From the NCBI GenBank assembly GCA_035288225.1, contig DATEAT010000135.1, positions 1-15,922 on the forward strand: a DNA stretch of 15,922 bases, given 5' to 3'. Below the pieces are notes generated by a model. It saw only the letters and a program-made list of their open reading frames with translations. It was not told where the DNA came from and ran no database searches. A program made the position numbers and the translations under genes. Shown here in pieces: positions 1 to 6,664 of the stretch. Numbering within the stretch: the stretch's first letter is position 1; each line of letters starts with the position of its first letter. This stretch comes from RBG-16-64-43 sp035288225 (GTDB lineage Bacteria > Chloroflexota > Anaerolineae > Anaerolineales > RBG-16-64-43).

Positions 1-264
1 TGCGGGCTCGGGGCCTGACAGGGGGGCATAGTTGACTGGCAGTCCCGCCGTTTCCGAGGAAGTGCCTGGTGTGTCCGACGCCAGAATCGCGCCGGAGGCA
101 TTGGGCGTGGGCTCCCAGTCCGGTTGATCCCCAGTGGTAGCCGCCGCCAAACTGGACGCCTGGGCCAGAACCCCGCCCGGCAGGACGAGAGCGGTTAGGG
201 CTATCCCGCATGCCAGGCCCGCAAGGATGAACAATGCCACCATACTTGTGGATGATCTATTCAT
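1..264 (-). CDS. Secreted protein of unknown function, N-terminal part only
   Basis: The reading frame opens at ATG 264-262 and stays open for 88 codons to the window edge, so only the N-terminus is visible. The start is fixed by AAGGAGAG about six bases upstream, an excellent SD. The product begins MNRSSTSMVALFILAGLACG, a short charged segment followed by a hydrophobic core to about residue 33, then Ala-Gln-Ala around residues 34-36, a good signal peptidase I site. The mature part seen so far is low-complexity, rich in Ala, Ser, Thr, Pro and Gly, without Cys or a recognisable domain; such stretches often link a signal peptide to a surface domain. I do not recognise the family. The secreted location is a confident inference; the function is unknown. 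Confidence 0.7.
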   Translation of the reverse strand, partial: MNRSSTSMVALFILAGLACGIALTALVLPGGVLAQASSLAAATTGDQPDWEPTPNASGAILASDTPGTSSETAGLPVNYAPLSGPEPA

Positions 265-973
265 CTTAAACTCTCCTTAGGAAACATGGCTAGCCACAAT
301 TGTGCTTTCGGGTTCTTGCGACTCCGTCGCCCGCTTCTCTGCCCCTTCCCTTTCAGGGCTAGTCCTTGCCTTCGATACTTGAAGCAGCGAGTGGGCGGTA
401 GATGGAAACCATGCGAGCCAGGTCAGTGAGATGCTGCACGTCACGCCTCCCAACGGCGATGCCCGAATGCCCAGAGTGCGCAGTTAGCAGAGCCGGCCAA
501 TTGCGCAATCCGGCGGAGGGCTTCCGACAATATGGGTGAGATGGATGGTAGGCGGCTTGTATTGTGAATTTAGGAGTACAGCGCAGCTTGTCAGATCCCT
601 CACCATCAAAGAACCGAAACGATACTTTCGAGGTCTCTGGTTCACCGCTGGCATCTGGCGACAATACCTGCAGTTGTTCCCTCAGCATCTTGGCCGACTG
701 CCCATCCGGAACGAATACGACTGGTCGCCTAGTCCCGCCACGCCGCATTCGGCTTCTGCCCAATCCCATCCGCGTGGACGGGGAGGCATTCATCTAGCGA
801 AATGCTGGCGGAATCCTTTATGGAAAGCAGTGGGGACTTCCAAGAGGTGATCTCGAACGCTCTTGCATCAAGTCGACGGGCACTCCGGCCAATCAGGCGC
901 GCTGGCCCGAAGCGCAATTTTGCAACAACTGCTCTACGGACATTGTGGGTTGTTCGGGATGGCTCCAGGCAGG
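265..973. other. Gene-poor gap between tRNA-Arg and the secreted-protein gene
   Basis: About 700 bases without a convincing gene. Composition is visibly less GC-rich and codon use in every open frame is mixed, unlike the strongly GC-ending codons elsewhere in the window. Short frames on both strands (for example 359-793 minus, 536-850 plus, 729-917 minus) overlap each other and resemble no family I know. A perfect 10-base palindrome CACAATTGTG lies at 295-304, upstream of the secreted-protein start. No transposase, integrase, terminator or direct repeat of the tRNA 3' end was seen. It may be a decayed gene remnant or the edge of an island next to the tRNA. Confidence 0.5.
359..793 (-). CDS. 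Doubtful ORF, 144 codons, no recognised family
   Basis: This is the longest open frame in the gene-poor gap and lies in the same direction as the secreted-protein gene downstream. The predicted product is basic at its N-terminus, has no signal peptide, membrane helix or motif I recognise, and its third codon positions are not GC-enriched as in neighbouring genes. No clear SD precedes the ATG at 793-791. It could be a small acquired gene, a remnant, or chance. I list it only because the minus-strand arrangement would fit a short gene here; the evidence is weak. Confidence 0.15.
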   Translation of the reverse strand: MNASPSTRMGLGRSRMRRGGTRRPVVFVPDGQSAKMLREQLQVLSPDASGEPETSKVSFRFFDGEGSDKLRCTPKFTIQAAYHPSHPYCRKPSAGLRNWPALLTAHSGHSGIAVGRRDVQHLTDLARMVSIYRPLAASSIEGKD

Positions 974-1047
974 TGCCCCAGGAGGGAATTGAACCCCCAA
1001 CCTTGGCCTTAGGAGAGCCCTGCTCTATCCTTTTGAGCTACTGGGGC
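974..1047 (-). tRNA. tRNA-Arg, anticodon CCT
   Basis: A 74-base cloverleaf on the minus strand. The acceptor stem GCCCCAG/CTGGGGC is fully paired, the D stem is GCTC/GAGC with GG in its loop, the anticodon loop is CTCCTAA (anticodon CCT, reading AGG), the variable loop is AGGTT, and the T arm is GGGGG-TTCAATT-CCCTC with one G-T pair. The anticodon stem GGGCT/GGCCA has a G-A mismatch at the 27-43 position and a T-G pair at its base. The 3' CCA is not encoded: the discriminator A at 974 is followed by CCT. Sequence and fold agree closely with bacterial tRNA-Arg(CCT). It starts only 11 bases after the stop codon of the ABC ATPase gene. Confidence 0.95.
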
Positions 1048-1057
1048 CAACGTCGCG

Positions 1058-1063
1058 ATTATA
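1058..1063 (-). promoter_or_regulatory. Probable -10 box for tRNA-Arg, overlapping the ATPase stop codon
   Basis: A perfect TATAAT lies 10 bases before the mature tRNA 5' end, so transcription would begin a few bases upstream of it. The box contains the TAA stop of the ATPase gene (1061-1059). No convincing -35 hexamer is seen at 16-18 bases, so the call rests on the -10 match and its position. Read-through from the transporter operon is an alternative source of tRNA. Confidence 0.5.
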
Positions 1064-1883
1064 CACTGCCGGTCTCGATGGCCGCCCGCACCTTGGCCGC
1101 CAATTCGCCGAAGCCGCGGGTATGTGTCATCTCCAGGGTGCGCGGGCGCGGCAGAGCTATGGGAAGCTCGAGCTTCAGCCGGCCTGGACGGGAGCTGAGC
1201 ACCAGCACCCGATCGGCGAGCAAGATCGCCTCGGAAATCGAATGCGTCACCATGACCACGGTCTTGCGCCGCGCCTGCCAGATGCGCAGCAGTTCCTGCG
1301 ACATGCGCTCGCGGGTGAGGGCATCCAGCGAAGCGAACGGCTCGTCCAAGAGGAGCACCTGCGGGTCGTGAGCCAGGGCGCGCGCCAGCGCCACGCGCTG
1401 AGCCATGCCGCCTGAGAGATCGCGCGGAAAGCTGCGCTCGAAGCCTACCAGGCCCACCAGCTCGAGAATCGCCTGCGCGCGGCGCTGGGCCTCCGCGGCG
1501 GGAACGCCATCCAACTCGAGCGGCAGTGTGACATTGGCCATGGTACTGCGCCAGGGCAGCAGATTCAGACGCTGGAAGACAAAGCCGATATCGCGCCGCG
1601 GTGCGGCCAGCGTCTCACCCTCGAAGATCACTCGTCCGCTCGTGGGCCGCAGCAGGCCGCCCACCAGACGCAACAGCGTGCTCTTGCCGCAGCCGGACGG
1701 CCCCACGATACTCACGAACTCCTGCGGGCGGACTTCGAACGATACCTCTTGGAGCGCGCGCAGCGGCCGCTCGCGGTCGGGGAAGTCGGCCGTGACCTGC
1801 TCGACGATGAGCAGCGGGGCGGCCAGCGGCCGGGCCGAGGCGCGCCGCACTCGCTCAGGGGATGAAGGCATTGCTGAAGGCAT
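1059..1883 (-). CDS. ABC transporter ATPase of the riboflavin (RibXY-type) importer
   Basis: ATP-hydrolysing subunit of an importer of the nitrate/sulfonate/thiamine-precursor type (SsuB/TauB/ThiZ-like), 274 residues as opened. All motifs are present: Walker A GPSGCGKST at 61-69, Q-loop Gln104, signature LSGGM at 156-160, Walker B LLLDEP at 177-182, and switch His214. It acts on the cytoplasmic face, paired with the permease encoded in the same operon. The ATG start overlaps the end of the binding-protein gene by 29 bases; the conserved fold begins near residue 24, so an internal ATG (codon 5) or a GTG (codon 12, 4 bases after the upstream stop) is also possible. The FMN riboswitch at the head of the operon points to riboflavin; by homology alone the substrate would be unassigned. 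Family call is near certain; substrate is inference from regulation. Confidence 0.93.
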   Translation of the reverse strand: MPSAMPSSPERVRRASARPLAAPLLIVEQVTADFPDRERPLRALQEVSFEVRPQEFVSIVGPSGCGKSTLLRLVGGLLRPTSGRVIFEGETLAAPRRDIGFVFQRLNLLPWRSTMANVTLPLELDGVPAAEAQRRAQAILELVGLVGFERSFPRDLSGGMAQRVALARALAHDPQVLLLDEPFASLDALTRERMSQELLRIWQARRKTVVMVTHSISEAILLADRVLVLSSRPGRLKLELPIALPRPRTLEMTHTRGFGELAAKVRAAIETGSV

Positions 1884-2865
1884 CGCTCAAATCCAGCGGC
1901 TGGGTCAGTTGGCCCATGCTGCGCAAGGTGGCATCGGTGTTGCGCCAGGCTTCCTGGTCGCTCCAACCCAGCCGCGGCGCCTGCCAAAGTGCGATCGAGC
2001 GGCGCAGGATTTCCATTTGAATCTCACGCGCGACCGGGTCGAGGCCGCTGAGCCCCTCCACGAACTGCGCGCTCACACTGAAAGCCTGCTCAGGGTCGGC
2101 GGCCGCATCCCGCATGCCGGCCAATGTGGCAGTCACCATTGCGCGCACCAGTTCCGGCTGTTCGCGCAGCGTGGTCTCGTTGGTGATGAGGCCGTTGGCC
2201 GCCAGGTGTGCGTAGTCGGCGACATTGAGTACGTCGATGGGCACGCCGCTGGCGTGCAATTTGATCGGCTCATTGGAGGTGTAGCCCACTACGGCCTCGG
2301 TCTGATCGGTGGTCAGCGCAGCAATCTGATTGAAGCCGATCACCTCCAGCTGCACCTGGTTCTCCTGCAGGCCGGCCGAGTTGAGCAGCGCGGTCAGGCC
2401 CACATAGGATGCGCCGCACAAGCACGGGATGCCAATCGAGCGTCCTGCCAGATCGGCCGGCGTGCGGATGCCCGCTTGCGCCTTGGCGATCAGCGCCACG
2501 GGATATTGCTGATACCAGGCCATAACGTAAACCACGGGCAGTCCTTGCGCGCGCGCCAGCAGCACCTGCTCGCCGGAGGCGACGGCAAAGGGCAACGTTC
2601 CCGCACCGACCAGGGCTACGCCGTCATTCTCGAACTTGTAGTCGAACTCGACCTCCAGCCCGGCCTGCGCGTAGTGGCCGCGAGCCACCGCCATGTAGAG
2701 CGGCGCAAATTGGATATCCGGGATGTAGCCCACCGGCAAACGAATGTGGGTGAGGCTGGGTGCAGCGGAGGGCGGGGCGGCTGCGGAGGGCACCGTCGCG
2801 GGCGAAGCGCACGCACTGAGCACAAGCGTTGGCAGGAGGGCAAACAGGGAGAGACGGGAGACCAT
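1855..2865 (-). CDS. ribY: Riboflavin-binding lipoprotein RibY-like (NMT1/THI5-type)
   Basis: Extracytoplasmic solute-binding subunit, 336 residues. Residues 1-19 form a lipoprotein signal with lipobox LSAC (Cys19), followed by an Ala/Pro/Ser tether to about residue 37. The rest is an NMT1/THI5/SsuA-type periplasmic-binding fold: VGYIPDIQFAPLYMAVARGH near 45-64, the GASY loop near 151-154, and the lobe-crossing region near 190-200. Two cysteines at 148 and 150 sit in the loop that normally contacts ligand, which is unusual. I chose the ATG at 2865 because AAGGA is eight bases upstream; the in-frame ATG at 2874 has its SD too close. It lies 40 bases after the permease stop and overlaps the ATPase start. 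THI5-like proteins usually bind pyrimidine thiamine precursors, but the FMN riboswitch favours riboflavin, as proposed for RibXY systems of Chloroflexi. Confidence 0.85.
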   Translation of the reverse strand: MVSRLSLFALLPTLVLSACASPATVPSAAAPPSAAPSLTHIRLPVGYIPDIQFAPLYMAVARGHYAQAGLEVEFDYKFENDGVALVGAGTLPFAVASGEQVLLARAQGLPVVYVMAWYQQYPVALIAKAQAGIRTPADLAGRSIGIPCLCGASYVGLTALLNSAGLQENQVQLEVIGFNQIAALTTDQTEAVVGYTSNEPIKLHASGVPIDVLNVADYAHLAANGLITNETTLREQPELVRAMVTATLAGMRDAAADPEQAFSVSAQFVEGLSGLDPVAREIQMEILRRSIALWQAPRLGWSDQEAWRNTDATLRSMGQLTQPLDLSDAFSNAFIP

Positions 2866-2905
2866 GCAAACCATCCTTCGGGTAGGTTGCCTTGGAGCCC
2901 GGCGA

Positions 2906-3712
2906 TCAGGCGCGCCAGGCCAGCGAGGATCGTTCGGCCCAGGCCACCGCGCCGTACAGAGCGAGGGCCATGATGATGAGTGAGAAGATGCCGACGAAGA
3001 CGAGCGCCGTATCGTATTGCTGGCGCCCCAGGTTGATGAGAAAACCCAGGCCGCGATCGGAGCCGACGAATTCGCCGACCACGGCGCCGATGACCGAGAG
3101 CGTGGCCCCGACCTTCAGCCCACCGAGCAAGACCGGCAGCGCGGCCGGCACCTCCAGGTAGCGGAAAGTCTGCCAGCGCGAGGCTTTGAGCGAGCGCATC
3201 AGCTCGCGCAGGTTGGCTTCCACCGAGCGCAAGCCGACCACGGTGTTGACCAGTACCGGGAAGAAGACGATCATCGCCGAGATGAGGACTTTCGAGAGCA
3301 TGCCTGGGCCAAGCCAGATGATGAGCAGCGGGGCAATGGCCACCGAGGGGATGGCCTGCGAGGCGACGATGTACGGCACCAGGAAGCGTTCGGCCGCCTC
3401 CGACTTGGCCAAGGGGTAGCCAAAGAGGAAGGCGAAGAAGGCACCCAGCCCGAGACCGAGCAACACCTCGTACAGGGTAACCCACGTGTGACGCAGGAGC
3501 GAACCGTCGGCAAAGGCCCGCAGAGCACGCAGCCACACCAATTGCGGTGACGGCAAGATGAAAGCCGGCAGCCGGCTGAGGCGGGCCACCGCTTCCCAGG
3601 CCAGCCATGCCACGCCCAACACAAGCAGCGGCATCAGCAGGCGCAGCGCAGTTGGGCCGGCCTCGCGCGCGGCGGGCGGCTGGATTCCATCTGAGCGAGC
3701 GATCCTCTTCAT
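2906..3712 (-). CDS. ribX: Riboflavin ABC transporter permease RibX-like
   Basis: Inner-membrane subunit of the importer, 268 residues, of the SsuC/ThiX branch of binding-protein-dependent permeases. Hydrophobic helices are visible near residues 24-46, 78-100, 112-134, 140-162, 202-216 and 236-258. The cytoplasmic EAA loop that docks the ATPase is recognisable at about 169-200 (ELMRSLKASRWQTFRYLEVP, then a conserved Leu-Pro). It is the first gene of the operon. Its only SD candidate, GGGAG, lies 10 bases before the ATG and inside a strong hairpin (3723-3746). The long leader upstream carries an FMN aptamer and a terminator, so expression should fall when FMN is plentiful. The family is secure; the riboflavin assignment rests on the riboswitch and on the RibXY precedent. 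Confidence 0.9.
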   Translation of the reverse strand: MKRIARSDGIQPPAAREAGPTALRLLMPLLVLGVAWLAWEAVARLSRLPAFILPSPQLVWLRALRAFADGSLLRHTWVTLYEVLLGLGLGAFFAFLFGYPLAKSEAAERFLVPYIVASQAIPSVAIAPLLIIWLGPGMLSKVLISAMIVFFPVLVNTVVGLRSVEANLRELMRSLKASRWQTFRYLEVPAALPVLLGGLKVGATLSVIGAVVGEFVGSDRGLGFLINLGRQQYDTALVFVGIFSLIIMALALYGAVAWAERSSLAWRA

Positions 3713-3722
3713 GAAAAATGAA

Positions 3723-3746
3723 CTCCCGAAGGCGGACCTTCGGGAG
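3723..3746 (-). promoter_or_regulatory. Hairpin holding the SD of the permease gene
   Basis: A perfect 10-base inverted repeat (CTCCCGAAGG and CCTTCGGGAG) with a 4-base loop lies directly before the permease start. In the mRNA the 3' arm contains GGGAG, the only SD candidate, 10 bases from the ATG. The folded stem would therefore hide the ribosome site. It is followed by TTCATTTTTC, so it could instead act as a second, imperfect terminator. This is a direct reading; the regulatory role is inference. Confidence 0.65.
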
Positions 3747-3823
3747 CGCGATGACAGTGTGCATCACAGCGGGCAGCGTGACCTGCCGCGCCTGCACTCA
3801 GGCACTCGCCGGACGGTGGGCCA

Positions 3824-3855
3824 ACAAAAACCCCGAAACCTATAAGGCTTCGGGG
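3824..3855 (-). terminator. Intrinsic terminator of the FMN riboswitch expression platform
   Basis: On the minus strand a 10-base-pair stem (CCCCGAAGCC with GGTTTCGGGG, one G-T pair, 5-base loop) is followed at once by TTTTTGTT, a textbook rho-independent terminator. It sits between the FMN aptamer (ends at 3896) and the permease start (3712), so FMN binding would favour premature termination. Confidence 0.9.
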
Positions 3856-3895
3856 AAAGCAGGCGCGGCCCGCCGCAACGGCGGAGGCTCTGGCT

Positions 3896-4074
3896 TCCTG
3901 TCTTCCTTCCCGACTATACGGTCGGCCCCGGCTTTGCACCGGATCCTGCCCGTGGGCCATGCATTGCGACCCGTGGGCTCGCGGGCTCGTTGAGCCTGCG
4001 CATTGCAGTGCTCAACCCACCGCCGATCGGGAATTGGGTCCAACGAGCGTGACCCTCACCCTGCCCCGAAGGAT
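3896..4074 (-). promoter_or_regulatory. FMN riboswitch (RFN element)
   Basis: The minus-strand transcript contains the conserved RFN blocks in order: TCCTTCGGGGCAGGGTG at the 5' end, AATTCCCGATCGGCGGT, GAGCCCGCGAGCCC, GGATCCGGTGCAAAGCCGGG, and GCCGACCGTATAGTCGGGA near the 3' end. The closing stem pairs TCCTTC with GACAGGA, with one bulged C. Two arms are longer than usual (one is GTTGAGC/GCTCAAC), giving about 179 bases. RFN elements bind FMN and shut off riboflavin synthesis or uptake genes; this one precedes a three-gene ABC importer, identifying riboflavin as the likely substrate. A strong promoter lies just upstream and a terminator just downstream. Confidence 0.95.
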
Positions 4075-4093
4075 GCCATATTCTGTTGACTTC

Positions 4094-4123
4094 ATTATAT
4101 ATCATACCTGGCCATTGGTTCAA
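4094..4123 (-). promoter_or_regulatory. Sigma-70-type promoter of the riboswitch-transporter operon
   Basis: TTGAAC (4123-4118) and a perfect TATAAT (4099-4094) are separated by 18 bases. Transcription would start near 4087, about a dozen bases before the closing stem of the FMN aptamer, which is the expected geometry. Confidence 0.8.
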
Positions 4124-4330
4124 GCGCGCCCGGGCCGTGCATGCGCGCCGTGCGTGGCCGCGAAGGCCGCGCGAGACGCATGACGCCGGTGGAGTTCCGG
4201 CCGAGCCGCGCGCGCGATGGCGGCCTGGGTGCACGAACGGAGATACAATCCGCGCGATGGGCGGGAACCAGGGGCGGGGGCAGGCCGGCCCAGCCGCGAG
4301 TCGCTGCATCGGATCGGAAGGAGAACGAAT

Positions 4331-4810
4331 ATGCCTGAGGCGAAGAAGCCCAGTTCGCGGCGCGCCAGCCGCGTGGTTAATCCGCGCAGCCTGAAAGTCG
4401 CCGGGTTGATCATCCTGGTGCAGGCGCTGCTCAAGGTGGCGGCAGGCATCTATAGCATCGTCACCAGCGGGCGCGCACTCGGCGGGCTGGATCCGCTCGG
4501 CGGGTTGCCGATGCCGGCGCTCACGCGCGTCTTCGTCCTCGGCGCCATCAACATCCTGATCGGGCTGGTCTTCTTCTGGGTGGCCGTGGGCACGCTGCGC
4601 CGCCGACCACGGTCGTGGGTGCTGGGCATGAGCGCGCAGAGCGTGGCACTGGTGGTCAGCCTGGTGAGCTACCTGCGCGGCCGCCCCGACTACTTGACGA
4701 TGGTGCTGGGCGCGGCGGCGGTGTTCTACCTCAACCTGCGGGAGGTACGCCAGGCGTTGATGCCCGCGGAAGTGCCGACGCTGGAGATTGCCGAGGTGGA
4801 GGCCGCATGA
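4331..4810 (+). CDS. Four-helix integral membrane protein, unknown function
   Basis: A 159-residue protein. The start at 4331 is supported by GGAAGGAG seven bases upstream; the frame is open further upstream but without an SD and with an unlikely Gly/Arg-rich sequence. The N-terminus is basic (KK, RR up to residue 22), followed by hydrophobic helices at about 22-44, 65-88, 96-115 and 121-135, and a short acidic tail. The Arg-rich loop at 90-95 and the basic N-terminus suggest a cytoplasmic N-terminus. Its last codon overlaps the next ATG (ATGA), so the two products are translationally coupled and probably work together in the membrane. No motif I recognise. The divergent riboflavin operon promoter lies about 200 bases upstream; a TACAAT at 4244-4249 is a weak promoter candidate for this pair. 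Confidence 0.85.
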   Translation: MPEAKKPSSRRASRVVNPRSLKVAGLIILVQALLKVAAGIYSIVTSGRALGGLDPLGGLPMPALTRVFVLGAINILIGLVFFWVAVGTLRRRPRSWVLGMSAQSVALVVSLVSYLRGRPDYLTMVLGAAAVFYLNLREVRQALMPAEVPTLEIAEVEAA

Positions 4811-6648
4811 ACGCTGCCGAGAAGCTTGCCTTGCTGCACCGATACGAACCCATTCTGCGCTTCACGCGCGGCGAGTCGTTTTATCCGTGCGCGGTCGAAA
4901 GCTATGTGGCCGAATGCGGGCTCTACGTCCAAGTGCCGCGCCGGCCGGTGGAGCGCCTGGTGACGGAGGGCAAACTCACCCTGGCCCATCTGGGCGAGGG
5001 CCGCGATCGCGGCCCGCAGGCCATCTATTTCCTCAAGTTCATCGATCCCCTGAACCTGGCGGAGATGGCGCGCTACCGCTTGCAGCGCGGCATCGAAGAC
5101 CTGCGCGACCGGGCGCGGCGCTTCTCGGCCGGGCGGGCCAGGCTCGCGCGGGTGGGCTACAGCTCGCGCATATTGGATGCGGTGTACAGCCTGACCCTGC
5201 TCCTGCGCGGGCGCGTGCCCGGCGATACCGCCGCGGCTGCGGCGTTGACCTACGCGCGCATGCAGCGCACTCAGGAACGTTACACCTACTACGGGCGGGT
5301 CATCCAGGAAGCCGGCTGGACCATTCTGCAATACTGGTTCTTCTACCCGTACAACAACTGGCGCTCCGGATTCCACGGGGTGAACGATCACGAGGCCGAT
5401 TGGGAAATGGTCAACGTGTACCTGGCGGCGGACCGCAGCGGCGGGCTCGCGCTACGCTGGGTGGCCTGCGCCTCACACGACTTCTCGGGCGACGACCTTC
5501 GCCGGCGCTGGGATGATGCCGAGCTCGAAAAGGTTGATGGCCACCCGGTGATCTACGTTGGAGCCGGCTCGCACGCCTCGTACTTCATGGCGGGAGAGTA
5601 CCTGACCGAGATCGAGCTGCCTTTCATGGCGCCGCTGGTGCGGGTGCAGGAGTTGTTGCAGCGCTTCATCGCGCCGCCCAGCCCGGGCCACGCCGAGAGC
5701 GCTGAGGCGGAACCCTCGGCGGTGCTCAACTTGCTGCGCATTCCGTTTGTGGAATACGCCCGCGGCGACGGCACGGCGCTTGGCCCGGGGCAGGAGAAAG
5801 CGTGGCAGCCCGTGCTCATCGATCCGCCGCCGGCTTGGGTGGAGCGCTACCGCGGGCTGTGGGGGCTGTTCGTGCACGACCTGGTCGCCGGCGAGGATGC
5901 ACCCTCCGGCCCGATGTACAACCGTGACGGCAGCGTGCGCCGCGCCTGGGCGGATCCTCTGGGCTGGGCGGGCCTCGACAAAGTCCTGCCGCCTGGGCGT
6001 CTGGCACCGGCCTTGCGCGATGAAATCCGCGCCTCGGCCGAAGCCTACCGGCGGATGGCGCGCCAGATTGTGACCAAGCGCCGCGCGCTGCAACGCCTCG
6101 GGCTGCGCCTGTCGGCCATCGAGCCGCGCCCCTTCTTGTCGAAAGAGCGGGAGGCGTTGCGCAAGGAGGCGCGCGTGCGATCGCGCGAACTGGCGCAGCT
6201 GCAGACCGGCCTCGCCCGCCAGCGCGACACGGGCGAGGCGCTGCGCGCGCTGGCCTTACGCGTGCGGCAGGGCGATCTGGGCTCGCCGCGCGCCCACCTC
6301 GGGCGCACTCACCGGCCGATGCCCACCATGCCGCGCTCGGTGAGCCTGCTGGCCGATGCCTGGTCGTCGATTTCGATTTCGTTCATGCTGTTGGGTCTGG
6401 CGGTGCTGCTGGTGGCGCATGCCAGCTACTGGGCGCTGTGGCTGGTGGTGATCGTGGTCACGCTGGGGCTGGTGGAGGCTGGTCTGCGGCGCCAGTTCCG
6501 GCGCTATATCGGAAGCTTAGCGATGGGGCTGGCGATTGTGACCACGCTCATTCTGCTCGGCCGCTTCTATGCACAAGTGATCGCCGTCGTGGCCATTGCC
6601 GCAGCGGTGTATCTCATGTGGGAGAACATCCGCGAGTTGGCGTCGTAG
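4807..6648 (+). CDS. VPS62-like protein with C-terminal membrane domain
   Basis: A 613-residue protein starting at the ATG that overlaps the previous stop (GGAGG five bases upstream). The N-terminal two thirds resemble VPS62/DUF946-type proteins: YEPILRFTRGESFYP at 13-27, the aromatic stretch LQYWFFYPYNNW at 174-185, DHEADWE at 194-200, CASHDFSGDD at 221-230, and GSHASYF at 254-260. The clustered His, Asp and Glu residues look like a metal or catalytic site, but no activity is established that I know of. Residues about 405-490 are charged and probably helical or coiled-coil. Four hydrophobic helices follow at about 522-538, 541-560, 569-587 and 589-605. There is no signal peptide, so the large domain is probably cytoplasmic, tethered by the C-terminal helices. 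The partner gene upstream also has four helices. Family similarity is from motif recall only. Confidence 0.8.
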   Translation: MNAAEKLALLHRYEPILRFTRGESFYPCAVESYVAECGLYVQVPRRPVERLVTEGKLTLAHLGEGRDRGPQAIYFLKFIDPLNLAEMARYRLQRGIEDLRDRARRFSAGRARLARVGYSSRILDAVYSLTLLLRGRVPGDTAAAAALTYARMQRTQERYTYYGRVIQEAGWTILQYWFFYPYNNWRSGFHGVNDHEADWEMVNVYLAADRSGGLALRWVACASHDFSGDDLRRRWDDAELEKVDGHPVIYVGAGSHASYFMAGEYLTEIELPFMAPLVRVQELLQRFIAPPSPGHAESAEAEPSAVLNLLRIPFVEYARGDGTALGPGQEKAWQPVLIDPPPAWVERYRGLWGLFVHDLVAGEDAPSGPMYNRDGSVRRAWADPLGWAGLDKVLPPGRLAPALRDEIRASAEAYRRMARQIVTKRRALQRLGLRLSAIEPRPFLSKEREALRKEARVRSRELAQLQTGLARQRDTGEALRALALRVRQGDLGSPRAHLGRTHRPMPTMPRSVSLLADAWSSISISFMLLGLAVLLVAHASYWALWLVVIVVTLGLVEAGLRRQFRRYIGSLAMGLAIVTTLILLGRFYAQVIAVVAIAAAVYLMWENIRELAS

Positions 6649-6664
6649 CGAGGCGCGCGCAGGC

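Noticed and set aside
1405..2973. Long plus-strand open frame of 522 codons
   Set aside because: It is antisense to the ATPase and binding-protein genes, which have complete family motifs; its product is Arg/Gly/His-rich with no domain, as expected for the reverse frame of high-GC genes.
3723..3746. Mobile-element terminal inverted repeat
   Set aside because: The perfect inverted repeat is a local hairpin in a riboswitch leader with the ribX SD in one arm; no transposase or target duplication is seen.
2616..3797. Minus-strand open frame of 393 codons overlapping the permease
   Set aside because: It lies in a shifted frame of the permease and binding-protein genes and starts inside the riboswitch leader; the product is low-complexity with no family character.
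3840..4309. Short open frames on both strands across the riboflavin leader
   Set aside because: They cover the FMN aptamer and promoter, which explain the sequence; none has an SD or a plausible protein.
4217..4330. Upstream extension of the four-helix membrane protein
   Set aside because: The frame is open but has no SD and encodes an Arg/Gly-rich stretch; the ATG at 4331 has a strong SD.
4615..4806. Upstream extension of the VPS62-like protein
   Set aside because: It overlaps the previous gene in another frame and reads as low-complexity; the ATGA overlap with SD at 4807 is the natural start.
6649..6664. Bidirectional terminator between the convergent VPS62-like and kinase genes
   Set aside because: The 16-base gap has no inverted repeat with a T tract on either strand.
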